Shown here: in pieces, positions 1-11,110 of the stretch
How positions within the stretch are numbered: the stretch's first letter is position 1
Layout: each line of letters starts with the position of its first letter
Assembly (NCBI GenBank): GCA_029582265.1
Contig: CM055819.1
Location: forward strand, 34,851,288-34,915,287
DNA length: 64,000 nt
DNA from: Zoroaster sp. YZ-2022
Lineage: Eukaryota; Echinodermata; Asteroidea; Forcipulatida; Zoroasteridae
Reading direction: 5' to 3'
Notes under the pieces: generated by a model
Database searches by the model: none
What the model saw: the letters and a program-made list of their open reading frames with translations, nothing else
What the model was told of the DNA's origin: nothing
Translations under genes and position numbers: made by a program

Positions 1-2
1 TG

Positions 3-248
3 CTCAGGAATCTAGATTCACTGGTCAACAAATACCTAGATCACTACTGGTATGAAGGGGATGAAGATGTCTTGTACCATGGGAAAATTATTGAGATTCA
101 GAAGTCCAAGAACAAAGGCCTAATGAAAGCTCGTGTAGCATACTGGTCGCCGGATCAACCAGAAGAAGATGCCGAGGACTTCAAAATGAACGTGTCTCAG
201 ATCATCAGTGACTTTCTCCTTGATGACCTCATCTTTTGGGGGCTATAA
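3..248 (+). CDS. 3'-terminal exon of an unidentified transposon-type gene
   Basis: An open frame enters from the window edge and runs about 81 codons to a TAA. It is acidic and aromatic, with features such as YLDHYWYEGDEDVLYHGK, followed by AYWSPDQPEEDAEDF and a hydrophobic end (DDLIFWGL). The pattern of a Trp/Tyr followed by acidic residues and then 'xYxGKII' resembles the small C-terminal domain of copies A and C in this window (VGKRVKHMW...WFNGTVI), so it may be the tail of a related mobile gene. That link is inferred from pattern only. The upstream part lies outside the window and no function can be assigned. Confidence 0.5.
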   Translation, partial: LRNLDSLVNKYLDHYWYEGDEDVLYHGKIIEIQKSKNKGLMKARVAYWSPDQPEEDAEDFKMNVSQIISDFLLDDLIFWGL

Positions 249-417
249 ATTGAAGCACTTGGTAATTATGCATCATTTGCATTGCTTAATGCATTTGTGA
301 GGTTCTCTTGGTCATTTTGATACCATACATGACGTTTTTTGATTATGTTTGTATTTTCAACTAATTTATTCAAAATGGCCGCCAGACCCTTTAAGACAAG
401 ATGGCCGCCACTGATGC

Positions 418-541
418 AACAAAGGTTTTCTGCCATTGAGGAGTTTATCTATACTCAACCTCTGATCATCAAATAGTAAATACATCCATTTGATGATCAG
501 AGGTTGAATAGATAAACTCTCGAATGGCAATTAGACCTTTG
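418..541. repeat. Fold-back (hairpin) element, about 120 bp
   Basis: The arms TGCCATT..AGTTTATCTAT.CTCAACCTCTGATCATCAAAT and their reverse complement flank a loop of about 15 bases. Pairing extends outward to CAAAGGT/ACCTTTG with a few mismatches. It looks like a small fold-back MITE; a hairpin RNA is possible. No target duplication is clear. Confidence 0.6.
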
Positions 542-877
542 AACGCATGATGTTGTTGACCACTCAACTTGACCTAGGTCATCGATGGATGACATTTGAC
601 CTCATATCTCAAAGGTCACTTGGGTTGAAAGACTTTTGGGCCTAACATTCAATTGTCCATTCAGTGGAGACGTCACCCTGAAAATATGAAAGAAAAATAT
701 TAATTTTTCAATGAGTTATGGCAATATTGCATTATAATTAGTATAATATTAACGATTTAGGATCACACTTTTTTCCTTTGTCGTAATTGTATTTATTACT
801 TTTTAAATAATTATTATTAATTCAATTATTTTTTAATCCTTTCGGTTAATTTATGGAAATACATTGATCTTGGATGA

Positions 878-1150
878 AATATCCATGGCCAAATGTATTT
901 TTCATGCATTAACCAATTGCTGGCCTGTGCCTAGAGGGGTGATTTTATGCCAAAAATCTTATTTATTAATTAAGATTTTTTAAATTCATGGTAGATTTAA
1001 ATCAACATTGCCAATTATTATTTTAAAAAACATTGCTGTTAATCATGAAATGCATTGTGGTTGTGGATAAAATATTCACGATCCAATATATTTCCATGCA
1101 TTAGCTGATTGCCGGCAAGCGCCTAGAGGGGGGAACCTATGCCCAATTTG
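878..1150. repeat. Two diverged direct repeats about 192 bp apart
   Basis: Both copies (878-955 and 1070-1150) share CATGCATTA, ATTGC.GGC, GCCTAGAGGGG and ATGCC in the same order. They lie just 5' of copy A and may be part of its 5' untranslated or regulatory region. Confidence 0.5.
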
Positions 1151-1293
1151 TTCACACCAGGCCAACTTTTTTCGAAAGTAAGTTAGCGGCGAGGCGACAT
1201 TGTTGTCGCCGAACTTGTACTTTCAACATGTTTGTTTGAATTTGTTTATAATTTATTTTTAATATACTTTTCAGATCGCGGTTCATTCTACCC

Positions 1294-4200
1294 ATGGAGT
1301 TTCTTTAGAAGTTTGGCTGAAGCGCATTGGGTCCTTTTCAGCGGCCGCCATCTTCAAGTCGTAAAGGCACTGTGGAAGCAGACTTCTCACCTTCAGCTCC
1401 AATTTTTGGAATGGGCTGTTATACTTATGCCTTAATCCTGCTGTGTGTGTGTGCTGGTACTGATCATGCAGATATCACAGTGTATGGTGACATCGAGAGA
1501 AATCCAGGCCCAACAACACCTCCTCTTCCTGACAACCTGTTGACATCACTAAAAAATGGAACTTGCACTCGACTTCAGTGTTCAAACATGACCTCAAAAT
1601 GAAGCACATTTTGCAGCTACTTGCAAAAAGAGATGAACAAAAAGCTTACTGAATGGGCACAAATCACAAAAGTGGATGCAGCTGTTTCACCCTTCTAATT
1701 CCTTTGAGGATAAGAAAAAGTGGCAAAGACTTTTGCGTGACAGTTGAGTACAATCAAAGGAAAGTACACAAAGCTCAACAAAAGTAAAATCATCCTTCTG
1801 GCAAGAAAGATTTAGAAGAATGGCTTGAATCCAATTATTCATTGCCAACACCACGCCCACCAAAAGAGAAGTCGACCACTAGTACAGCTGCTGTCAGCCC
1901 TCCATCTGTATTTGACATTGAAGTTGCCAAAGCCGAAGTTCAAAAGCTCAAGACTATATTGAAAAATATCGCAACGAAAAACAAGGAACTTAAACAGCAA
2001 ACGAGTCTCTAAAACAACGCCCTCTCCACACACATATGCTAATACAAAACGCAGAGAATGTAATCATAAGGCAACAATTTCCCAACATCATGATTTAGTT
2101 AATTCTTTAGAGAAAACAAATGAAAAATTAGAGCAGAAAGTACACACTGAAAATAAAATTAAGCGAAATTGATGAAGGAGTTTGAAAGTGCAGCAAAATT
2201 TGCCAAAACTGATGCTGAACAGAACATAAGTTTGCATAATGAAATGGCAGAAGACCTGAAGATGAAAATCAAAGCTTCGCAGAAAGTGATATCTCTTAAT
2301 CAAAAATTAAATGATGTAATGGAAGAATTAGACCATGTTACCAATGCCTTCATGAAGCCAAAAATAGATGCCTAGTTTTGTTCGATGCAGAAAACGATGT
2401 TTCTTTCCGCTTTGTACACAAGTGTGTGTGGAACTTGTTGTCAAAGCATGTGTCTTTTGCCAATGTTAGTGAGGTCATTGGTATTGTACTTGACATGGTG
2501 AGCATACCCTATGACAGACTGCCCAGTACCACCACAATTAGGAACATGAATAATGAAAGAACACTTGTTTCACAAATTCAAACAGCAACAATCGTTAGCA
2601 AACAAAATACTACGTTGGAACAGATGAAACACCAAAGAATGCGGACATCTTCATGACATATGCTGTCACAGATGAAGATGGTGAATCACACTTACTTGGA
2701 CTCAGGCAAATGGCATCCAAGTCGCCCAATGTACGCTTGATACACTAAAAAGAAAACTTAGATGACATAACCGACATATGTGAGAAAGCAAATGCAGGTG
2801 ACAATATAGGACACAAAGTATTGTGCCAAATTAGGAACACCATGTCCGATAGGGCAGCGACGGAAACCCTATTCAATAAGATGATTAAGGCCTACAGAGA
2901 AGAATGTTTACCACTATATACAAAGCATTGGGAGAATTTTTAGTGATGCCAAAGGCAAACTTGCACAGATGTATAACTTTTTCTGTGGGCTCCACCTATT
3001 AATTTCTATGGCGATGCTGTTACAGAAGCATTTAAGCATTTTGAATCAAATTTTTTAGATGGTAGAAAATTAAGCAGAGGCTGAACCAGGCATTAGGGTT
3101 TTCAATACTTGTAGTGGTGCCATTCTGATTAGTACAAAATGCATGTAAGGCCCTCTCACGAGGTGGTGATGAAAAATCTGGGTGTCACCGTGCATGGAAA
3201 GTGTATAAACAAAAAGCTAAACCTGAACAAAACATATTTTCTACCCTTCGAGGAAATCGATTTAATGTTGTTTTTATGTTTGGGGGAGGGCATATTTTGT
3301 GTTAGATCACATGAAAGAGTTTTTGACAAATTTTCAAGCTCCAAATGGACTACTTAAGGCATTACTGGCAGACATTATGAGCCATTATATGTTGCTGGAT
3401 GCAAGGTGTTGGGCATTGTGAATAAAGCAATTAGTGCCCCCTTTGGCGCTTAACTGAGCAAAATGGGCACATTTTGGATTTAAAGTAGATTTATTCTGGA
3501 AGCTTGTTGAGTTTTTAGAAAAATTAACACAAGATGAAAAGATGTTGCTGATTTTGCCTATGGCAAAAATTGGTACTTTGACAATGAGCTGTATGAAAAA
3601 GATGAAGTATATGATAACATTTTCAGCCCAGGTCCACATGACGCGATTGTCTTCTCTATGTTGCAACAAACAATACTCACCTTGCACCAGCTCTTTAAAA
3701 GGGTCACCAATGACTATCTTCCTGGTGGTAAATTTTATGAACTTAAAGATGACGAGGAACAAAGAAAGTTAACTGTGTCAGTGCCACTTCACAACAAGCT
3801 CCCTGAGCGAGTGTTTGGATATTTGGATTTCCTTGTCAAAAAAAGACCCAATGCATCATCAGCTGCTGCAAATGAAGCTCAAGTGTTATACACTTTTAAT
3901 AAAACAGCCAATTTTGTTGAAGGAAAGACGGAACAGGAACTAGCTGATCTTGTTAACCTTGTGAAATCGCAAAGGGAAAAAGTAAAATTAGTTGACAAAG
4001 AAAGACAAGAAAAGATATTTCAATATTGGAGAAATAAGCAAGATGAGTCAGCCAAAGCAATGCAAGCTAGTAGACAGCGTGTACTTGTTAAAAAGGAAAA
4101 TTTGACAAATGATATCACAGAGATCGCCTCTTTCAATCAGCTGAAAATTAGATAATTTTTATGACACAAACTAGTGAGAACAAAAGTTTGAAGTCTTAAA

Positions 4201-4600
4201 AAGCAAATACGATTTAGGAGGGATGTTCTGAATCAGTTCATGGAAGGTGATAAGGGTTTCACGATACTACAGCTGTACCAAATTCAAAAGGAGAGTAAAC
4301 AAGTCCGCTTAGAAGTGAAAGGACATCTTTTAAAACTAATAAATGCAGCTCAGAGTGGGGGAGAGTCTCAATCTGTACAAAAGACACCAGATAATGAGTA
4401 CTTGACTGTTCCACTTTTAGTTGGAAAAAGGGTTAAACATATGTGGAACTCAGATGAGGGTGAAGAATGGTTTAATGGCACAGTAATAAGTCAGGTACCA
4501 GGGTTCCCCTTCATGGTTCAATATAAAATATGATGAGGATCCAAAAGTGTACTCTTCGCTTAATTGATGACTACAAAGATAAGACCCTGTCTATTTTACT
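1294..4600 (+). pseudogene. Copy A: decayed 2A-leader / LPGG-PERVFGYL family gene
   Basis: In order, the remains are: a leader (VSLEVWLKRIGSF in the frame shifted by one base after the ATG at 1294), a hydrophobic stretch, a 2A motif (1486-1512), coiled-coil fragments (about 1800-2370), a domain with TDETPKNADIFMTYAV (about 2615-2660), MSDRAATE (about 2845), FFCGLHLLISMA (about 2980), a run ending LPGGKFY then HNKLPERVFGYLDFL (3658-4155, the longest open piece), a basic Lys/Glu-rich segment, and a C-terminal domain with VPLLVGKRVKHMW and VPGFP (4240-4533). The order matches copy C throughout. Many stops and frameshifts show it is dead. The family is multicopy and uncharacterised; the TDET and SDRAATE acidic motifs suggest an RNase H-fold transposase, but this is inference. 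Confidence 0.8.
1486..1512 (+). other. 2A ribosome-skipping motif of copy A (GDIERNPGP)
   Basis: The codons spell G-D-I-E-R-N-P-G-P, matching the 2A consensus D-x-E-x-N-P-G-P. 2A peptides make the ribosome omit the Gly-Pro bond and continue. The motif follows a Cys-rich hydrophobic stretch, as in copy C. It is intact although the gene around it is broken. Confidence 0.85.
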
Positions 4601-4749
4601 TTAAACATGTACATGTAATTAAGACATCAAGACCACTGAACATGTTTGCTATTGCAGTTTAATTAATTAACAACATACATGTAAACTGTACTCTGTATCA
4701 ATTTTAAATTGTTTGCTTGAACAACTTTGTTTTAGTCCATATACTGTTA

Positions 4750-5853
4750 TTGAAAGTTGGTTACAACACTTTTGCAGACAGCAGCAAATCTAATTAATGC
4801 ATGTGGTTTTATACAATTCCAATGTCGAGACTGTGGGACTTTTGGATTTGTCAGTTTGAAATTGTTTACTACTTTATTTACCACTTCGTTGACTGTATCA
4901 TTTATGTAAATTACACTTTTAAAAGAGGTAAACAAATTAAACTGGTTATTTGCAGATAATAACACATAACTGTGTTCTTTATTGTTATCAAAGGTAAATT
5001 GGATGTTTATGAACAAAACAGGGATCTTCAAAAGTGGAGTTTGTTTATAAAGTATGATGACGCATCAAACAACTGCAATAACTAAGTTTTTGTTTATCAT
5101 GGTTTCCATGGCAACTGTTATTTATACCAAAGAAGTAATTTTACTAATTAGAAGTTGAGGCAATGGCCCATCTCTTGACAACTTATAGCCGAAATTTGAG
5201 GATCATAGGACTTATACTGTAGGATTTGTGACAATTTGAAATTGTTTACTACTTTGTTTACGTCTTGTTTACTGTCGTATTACCCTGTAAAGGGAGGTAA
5301 ACAAATAAAAATGGTTATATACAGAAAAACAGAACATGCAAAATGTGTGAATCTTTTGTGGCATCTCTTTAATATGTTTAAACAAATTTAATAATACAAA
5401 ATACATATTTTATCCGTAAGACTGGTTATTCTGCAGTAACGATTATGTTGTTTACCACGGTTTCATGGCAACGATAATATTTCTTGCTTGGTGATTAATC
5501 GCAATTTCATGTGGAAATTGAATGTACTATTCATAGACAGCATAAATCCCAAATTAGGGGGTCCTGGGGCCTATACTCTGATAGCTGTTTCAATTTCAAA
5601 TTGTTTACTACTTTGTTTACTTAAAAATTGCATGTAAACAACAAGAAGCACAGTCCAGTTTTTACGGTTCATCTAATTGAAAAATCTTCCCAATTTTGAC
5701 CGATTTCGGAAATGTTTGAAACGCTGTATCTCGACAACGGTAACACCTATTGACCCCATTCAAAAAATGTTGTATTCAGAATGATCTGCTCTATCCATAT
5801 GTACATTTAAAAGCTGGGAACTCAGAATTTACAAAAATAGCTTGCAGTCCCTA
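4750..5853. repeat. 3' tandem repeat array of copy A, about 365-bp period
   Basis: Three diverged units each contain ATTGTTTACTACTTTGTTTAC (about 4860, 5238 and 5600), then AGGTAAACAAA, then in two units a motif like GGTTTCCATGGCAAC. The same motifs, order and spacing occur after copy C (62330-63480), so the array belongs to the element. The sequence ends in CAGTCCCTA near 5853, resembling the right end of copy C. Confidence 0.7.
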
Positions 5854-6800
5854 CATGTAGGGACCAAGCAAACATTGCTTTTGTTGAGACGACTGATAAT
5901 CCACGAAAATTTATAAAATACGTGTCTCAAACTTACCCTAAAGCTTGGGGGGCCAACAACTGTCAATATGGTGGTAGCATGATTTTATACTTTTATGTGA
6001 AAAAGACATTTTCTGAAAAAAGTGGGAGCGAACGTGTATAGGAATGGTACTCGTGAAACCAAGATGGCGATGTCAACACGACAGTTCGACAGATCTGGCA
6101 GAGCCGCGTACGCGTCACGTGAGCAGGTCGATGAACCGTTGTTGATGCATTGCACATGCGTCCGGCTGTTCCATAAACTACGGAAGCCTCAGGGAGACAT
6201 TTATATTAGTGGTTTACGTGCGTGCAGCATGCAGTCTAGATGAAAAGGACTATTTTATAGTCAGAAGTGCGGACTCCGGTAATAAAGCTGCTGGTATTAT
6301 GTACAGTCACCCTTCTTTTATCACTGCATTATAGTAGGCATGTTAGACCCAAAATTCAAATTCCTTGCTTCTGTACAAAACTCATATTGATTAAAGGGGC
6401 AAAAAATACCAAACTTTTTAAAAAAAGATTTAGAAAAATTGATGAAACGGTTCAAAAGTTACAGATATTTGAATATTTAATTTCAGGGGTCCTTCCTGAA
6501 AAAATGCAATGGAACTTTATTGTATGAGCGTGGCACCATGAGTGAAATAAACTAAGTCCAAAGTGATTCTTGTGTACTTTGTGTCATTTTTTTGTGTCAT
6601 TTTTAATCTCCAAAACCATTCATAACACAACACTGAAATTTTAAATGTACAATATACAGGCAAGTCTTCTTTGAAATCCTGCGTATGTGTGTACGTATCG
6701 CCATGGTATTTCAGGATTTATTACTGCTTCCTGTGACATGCCTAATTATAGGTAGAAATTCTAGAACGCTCACTACGGTGGGACGTACATGTATAGGCCA
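5854..6800. other. Non-coding stretch upstream of the piggyBac gene
   Basis: No supported gene. A perfect palindrome GTCCCTACATGTAGGGAC lies at 5847-5864, where the proposed right end of copy A meets a second GGGAC in opposite orientation. Piggybac TTAA termini were looked for and not found. Confidence 0.4.
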
Positions 6801-6812
6801 GATTGTGCCACC

Positions 6813-6820
6813 TATAAAAG
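6813..6820 (+). promoter_or_regulatory. TATA box of the piggyBac transposase
   Basis: TATAAAAG lies 76 bases before the proposed start codon at 6889, in a suitable position for a core promoter with a short 5' leader. Confidence 0.45.
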
Positions 6821-6888
6821 AACTGCGAAAGAACACATGGCCGGCTCAGCTCAGCGTTCATGTTTACATATCTCGCATAAATAAAAGC

Positions 6889-8741
6889 ATGCAGCTTCAA
6901 AAAAGGATGCGGGTGGGGACTATCAATTGTTTTTTTTTTTTACTTGGCCTATTTCATTCCCGTTTCTTTTTCAGAAGTCAAGCCGCAAGTACGTTGTTCG
7001 CGACGTATTGGAAGCCATAGATGGATCCGATAGTGAATTTGATGAACTTTCAAGCGGGGATGAAGCTGATGATGGGTGGCCTTCGCCTGATGACCATGAC
7101 TTAAGTGGTCACGAGAACTCTGACCGCAGCAGCGATGACTTTGATTCATCAGATGATGAACCTCTTTCTTCAATCGCTAAAAATACCCCTGGGCCTGGAC
7201 CAAAAACCAAAAAAGCTGCCTACAAGTTTGATAAACGGAGACCGTTCGTCCCACCACCAGAACTCGACTTTGTCAATGTTGTTCTCGAGCCAGAGCCAAC
7301 TGATGATACACCTTATGGATATTTCAAAAAGTTTGTAAATGATGACATGTTTGCCTTTTTGGCAACTGAGTCGAACAATTATGCCCACCAAAAATCAGGC
7401 ATAAACTTGCAAACTACTGCAAAAGAGCTAGAAACATTCGTGGGAATGTATTTCCACATGGGATTAGTGAAGATGCCGGCCGTAGGAAGTTTCTGGGAGA
7501 CTGATACACGCTATCTACCTGTAGCCGACATGATGTCAAGAAATCGGTTTCAGAAGATAACTTCCTATTTGCATATCAAGGACAATTTGCTTGTCACAGA
7601 TGCAGAAAAAGAAGAAGATAGGGCTTGGAAAATAAGGCCTTGGTTTGACGGTCTGAATACAAATTTTGCCACTGTCAGCCCTGACGAGAACCAATGTGTG
7701 GACGAGATAATGGTTGCTTTCAAAGGGAGATCCCTTTTGAAACAATACCTTCCTAAAAAGCCAAAAAAATGGGGCTTCAAACTTTGGGCAAGATGTTCTG
7801 CCACTGGGTATTTGCATGTGTTTGATATCTACCAGGGAAAGGGTACTGGTATGGGTACTGATGAGGATCTGCCTGATTGCGGCCTAGGTGGCAATGTCGT
7901 CTTGAAAATGTGTTCTTCTCTCCCAGAAAAGCACAATTTCAAGATCTTTGCAGATAATTATTTCTCCAATTTCGCCATGGTGAAAGAATTGCAACAAAGA
8001 GGTATATATTATGTGGGTACTATCAAGGCCAACCGGGTTCATGGAGCCCCCCTGAAATCGGAAAAGGATTTGAAGAAGAAAGGAAGAGGTGCTGTTGATA
8101 GTGTCGTCGAAACCACTACTAACATTTCACTTGTTCGTTGGCTGGACAACAGATGTGTAACTGTAGTGTCCTCGTATCTTGCGGTTCAACCTCTTGACTC
8201 TGTTCGCAGGTACGATAGGTCTAAGAAGGAGCACATCGATGTTGAGAGGCCATCCGTCATTGGGGTGTACAACAAGTCGATGGGTGGGATAGACTTGATG
8301 GACATGATGTGCTCTCTATACAAATACCAACTAAGGAGCAAGAGGTGGTACATCTACATATTTTACCACACACTGACTATAGCGCTAGTGAACGCATGGT
8401 TTTTGTATAGAAGGGATTGTCAAGTGTTGAATGTGAGCAAATCCATGCCCCTCAGAAAGTTCCAATCCCATGTGGCAACAGCCCTGTGCAACTCGGGGAA
8501 GCCTTTGCGTGGCAGACCATCCCTCGATGCAGCCCCCAAAAAGAGGAAAGTGCAGGTCAATCCTGCACCAGTTGCTGATGTCAGGCTTGATGGGGTTGAT
8601 CACTTGCCAACTTATGAAGAGAAAAGACAGCGTTGCAGGCATTGCCCAGATGGGTTCGCCTATGTGAAATGTGCAAAGTGCAGAGTACATTTGTGTCTGA
8701 ACAAAAACAGGAACTGTTTTACTGCCTATCATGGCAAGTAG
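6889..8741 (+). CDS. PiggyBac-family transposase, full-length reading frame
   Basis: A piggyBac transposase cuts and pastes DNA at TTAA sites. One uninterrupted frame covers acidic N-terminal repeats (SDSEFDELSSGDEADD), the DDE_Tnp_1_7 core (YGYFKKFVNDDMFAFLA onward), and the three expected acidic sites: CVDEIMVAFKGR (about residue 258 counted from 6927), FADNYFSN (343) and GGIDLMD (455). It ends in a Cys/His-rich zinc-binding tail (CRHCPDGF..CAKCRVHLC). The frame is open from 6927, but a better N-terminus is a short exon 6889-6912 spliced (GT at 6913, AG at 6974, phase 0) to 6975; that removes a Phe-rich run coded by a polypyrimidine tract. Length is normal for the family. It could be an active or recently active transposase, or a domesticated copy. 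Confidence 0.88.
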
Positions 8742-9150
8742 GTACCATACTGTATTCTGCCAGATTTTCTTGGTTTGCCTTTGTCGATGGATTGAAAATG
8801 TTCCATTACATTACACAAAACGTGTCAAACTGCTGATTTGTTCATTGTGTACATTTTCAGGGTTACCACTACATCATGTGTGGTGCTCAATGGGTTAATA
8901 CTCAGGTATAACTGCTGTTCTGTTCTGTTCCATCCATATGTCACATCTTTACAATGTATTTTGTTGAAATTGACATTGGAAGTTAATAGTATATTGAGCA
9001 TCATTTTTTTCTCTTATTACCCAATGTAGCAAATCTGCTACAATTTGGAAAAGTAGGTCACGTGGGCCCAATTTTTTTTTTAAGTTACTAAGATCATTCA
9101 TTGTGCCCAAATGGATATTTCTCCACAGAGAAATAATTTTCAATCAAATC
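8742..9150. other. Spacer after the piggyBac gene
   Basis: No gene seen. It contains GGGTTAA motifs (8893 and 9171) that could mark a piggyBac right end, but no matching left end was found. Confidence 0.4.
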
Positions 9151-9153
9151 TAA

Positions 9154-9900
9154 ATGGGTCTGGTTAATATAGGGTTAAAGTGTCAACTTAATGATATCAT
9201 GAATGATCGTGAGATCCAGAGCTATGAAAATGGCAAATACATCAACGACATCAGACTAACATGTTTTGAACTTATTGCCCGAGGAGTTAGTAGCAGAAAT
9301 GTGTCCAACATAATAAGGATAGTTCTAAAAGATGTAGCCAAGATGAAAGTCGGAAGACTACCAAAGCCAACTCTCATACGCTATCTATGCATAGAACAAA
9401 CTATGCTCAGCAAAGAAGCAGCACGAGCTAAAATTTAATCCTTAGAACATCCAGTAACACTTCATGTTGATGGTACTACCAAGAAGAGGAAGGGATATAC
9501 CACATTCTTGACTTCTACAGATGAGGGGACTGTAGGCATGAGCCTTCATGACATACACACTGAAAGTGCAGAGAGCTTACTTGAAGAAACAAAGGACACA
9601 CTTGACGAATTGATCACGCTGAACATAAAGGACGACCCAAAGCAGTCGTCAGGTCGCTGATCACCTTCCTGGGGGTAGATTTTACAACGCTACAGATCTC
9701 AGAGAAGAAACATCTACCTGCCCCAAGGACAATCTTGCTCCTGAGCATATGTTTGCAGGTCTCGATTATCTTTAGCGTAAGATGCCTAATGCCAATACAG
9801 TGGTTTTGAAGGCATTCTCCTTTGGAGCTTAAATAAGACTAGAGAATACCTAGATGATATGGATGAGGACACAAGAAATAAATTCCTAGGTAATGCTCGC
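9154..9900 (+). pseudogene. LPGG/PERVFGYL family core fragment, 5' part
   Basis: The first open segment (9154-9438) has the pattern CFELIARGVSSRNVSNIIRI..GRLPKPT, parallel to copy C's region before the TDET motif. After a stop it continues as LHVDGTTKKRKGYTTF and then HLPGGRFYNATDLREET, DYL.RKMPNANTVV, and NKTREYLDDMDEDTRNKFLGNAR, which align in order with LPGGK, the PERVFGYL block and the NKT motif of A and C. The region between about 9660 and 9665 lacks several hundred residues found in copy C, so this copy has an internal deletion plus stops. It is a more distant subfamily than A and C. Confidence 0.65.
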
Positions 9901-10902
9901 AAACATAGATGATTTTGGAATTGTTGGCTCAGCCCTGGAATGGTACAGTACATATCTTGAAAATAAATCTTTCCGTGTATTTGTATCAGGTGCATATTCC
10001 CATGACCTTTTTTGGATTATGGCCTTCCCCAGGGCTCAATCACAGGCCCTTTTGGGTTTGTATTTTATATTCATGCTGTTGGAAAAATTTTACGTCATCA
10101 TGATGTAAAATATCATATATATGCTGATGACATTCAGATATATCTGACAGTTGATCCCAAAATTCCTGGTGATGTTCAATCTGCTCTTTTTAACCTCTCC
10201 AAGTGTGTAGCTGACATTCAGCATTGGATGATCGAAAGCAAGCTCAGGCTCAATCAAGACAAGACGGAATTTTTTGTTGCGGCATCCCCACATCATCTGA
10301 AAAAAATGGATAATATCAGCCTCCTCCTTGCTGGTGTTGAGATATTTCCGTCGAAGTCTATTCGGAACCTTGGGATTGTTTTCGATCATCAAATGAGTAT
10401 GTCTGATCATGTGACTCAACTCTGCAAGTCTATAAATTGGCTTATCAGAAACATCAGCAGAATTCGTCCACTCCTCTATTGAGTCAACTACATTGGTTAC
10501 CAGTAAGTGAAAGAATTATGTATAAAACATTGTTGTATGTATATAAGTCACTGAATGGGCTCTCTCCCCAGTACATCCAAGACTGCCTAGTTGTCAAAAT
10601 TCCATCTAGGGACATGATGAGAACTCGCTCCACAGGCAGTATCAATTTTGTTGTTCCTGTTACCAAGAAATGTGCTGAGGATAGAGCCTTCTCGGTGGCT
10701 GCACCATATCTATGGAACAGGTTACCTGTGCATATTAGGAATGCTACAAGTCTAAACTCATTCAAAATTTCACTTAAGGATTATCTTTTTCCATGATGCT
10801 TTATTATACTTAAATTATTGCTGTACTGTTCATATCTGCGCTTTGTATCCTTAGGAAAAGGCGCATTATAAATGCAAGTTATTATTATTATTATTATTAA
10901 GC
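9897..10902 (+). mobile_element. CR1/L2-like non-LTR retrotransposon, 5'-truncated and internally deleted
   Basis: Reverse transcriptase pieces are recognisable: DYGLPQGSITGPFGFVFYIH, the catalytic YADD box (YADDIQIYL), KLRLNQDKTEFF and LGIVFD in 10012-10482, then QLHWLPVSERIMYKTLLYVYK and NRLPVHIRNA in 10437-10796. The two halves meet with a deletion (about 100 residues by family expectation) and a frame change. The 3' end is AAAGGCGCATTATAAATGC followed by (TTA)n, typical of L2/CR1-group tails. It interrupts the core gene fragment on either side. Confidence 0.8.
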
Positions 10903-11110
10903 TAGGTGTGAAGGAAGCAGAGAATGCGCGACGCAGAGAGCTTCGTTTACAGGAGAGACTTGAGTTATTGGAATTTCGTAGAATGAAAAAGGAAATGGCT
11001 GAAAATCTACGTAAGCATCAAGAAGGGAGTGAAAAGCAGAAAGAAGTTCAGGATAACTTTCATGCAGAAGTTGTAAGACAACATGTTGAATATCTGCAAG
11101 GAATATCCAA
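10903..11110 (+). pseudogene. LPGG/PERVFGYL family core fragment, 3' part after the LINE
   Basis: The frame KLGVKEAENARRRELRLQER and onward is a charged helix rich in Arg, Glu and Lys, the same kind of segment that follows the NKT motif in copies A and C. It follows directly from GNAR at 9900 if the LINE is removed. Open until about 11110, where similarity changes to the FAEN family. Confidence 0.55.

Larger units (their letters stand above)
249..1290. other. AT-rich non-coding stretch upstream of copy A
   Basis: No credible gene. It contains a fold-back element (418-541) and a diverged direct repeat (878-955 and 1070-1150), both listed separately. A polypyrimidine tract with AG at 1273-1274, 19 bases before the copy A start, looks like a splice acceptor for a 5' untranslated exon, as also seen immediately before the copy C start. 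Confidence 0.5.

Noticed and set aside
5847..5864. Regulatory palindrome
   Set aside because: Better explained as the meeting of two GGGAC element ends around ACATGT; no regulatory evidence.
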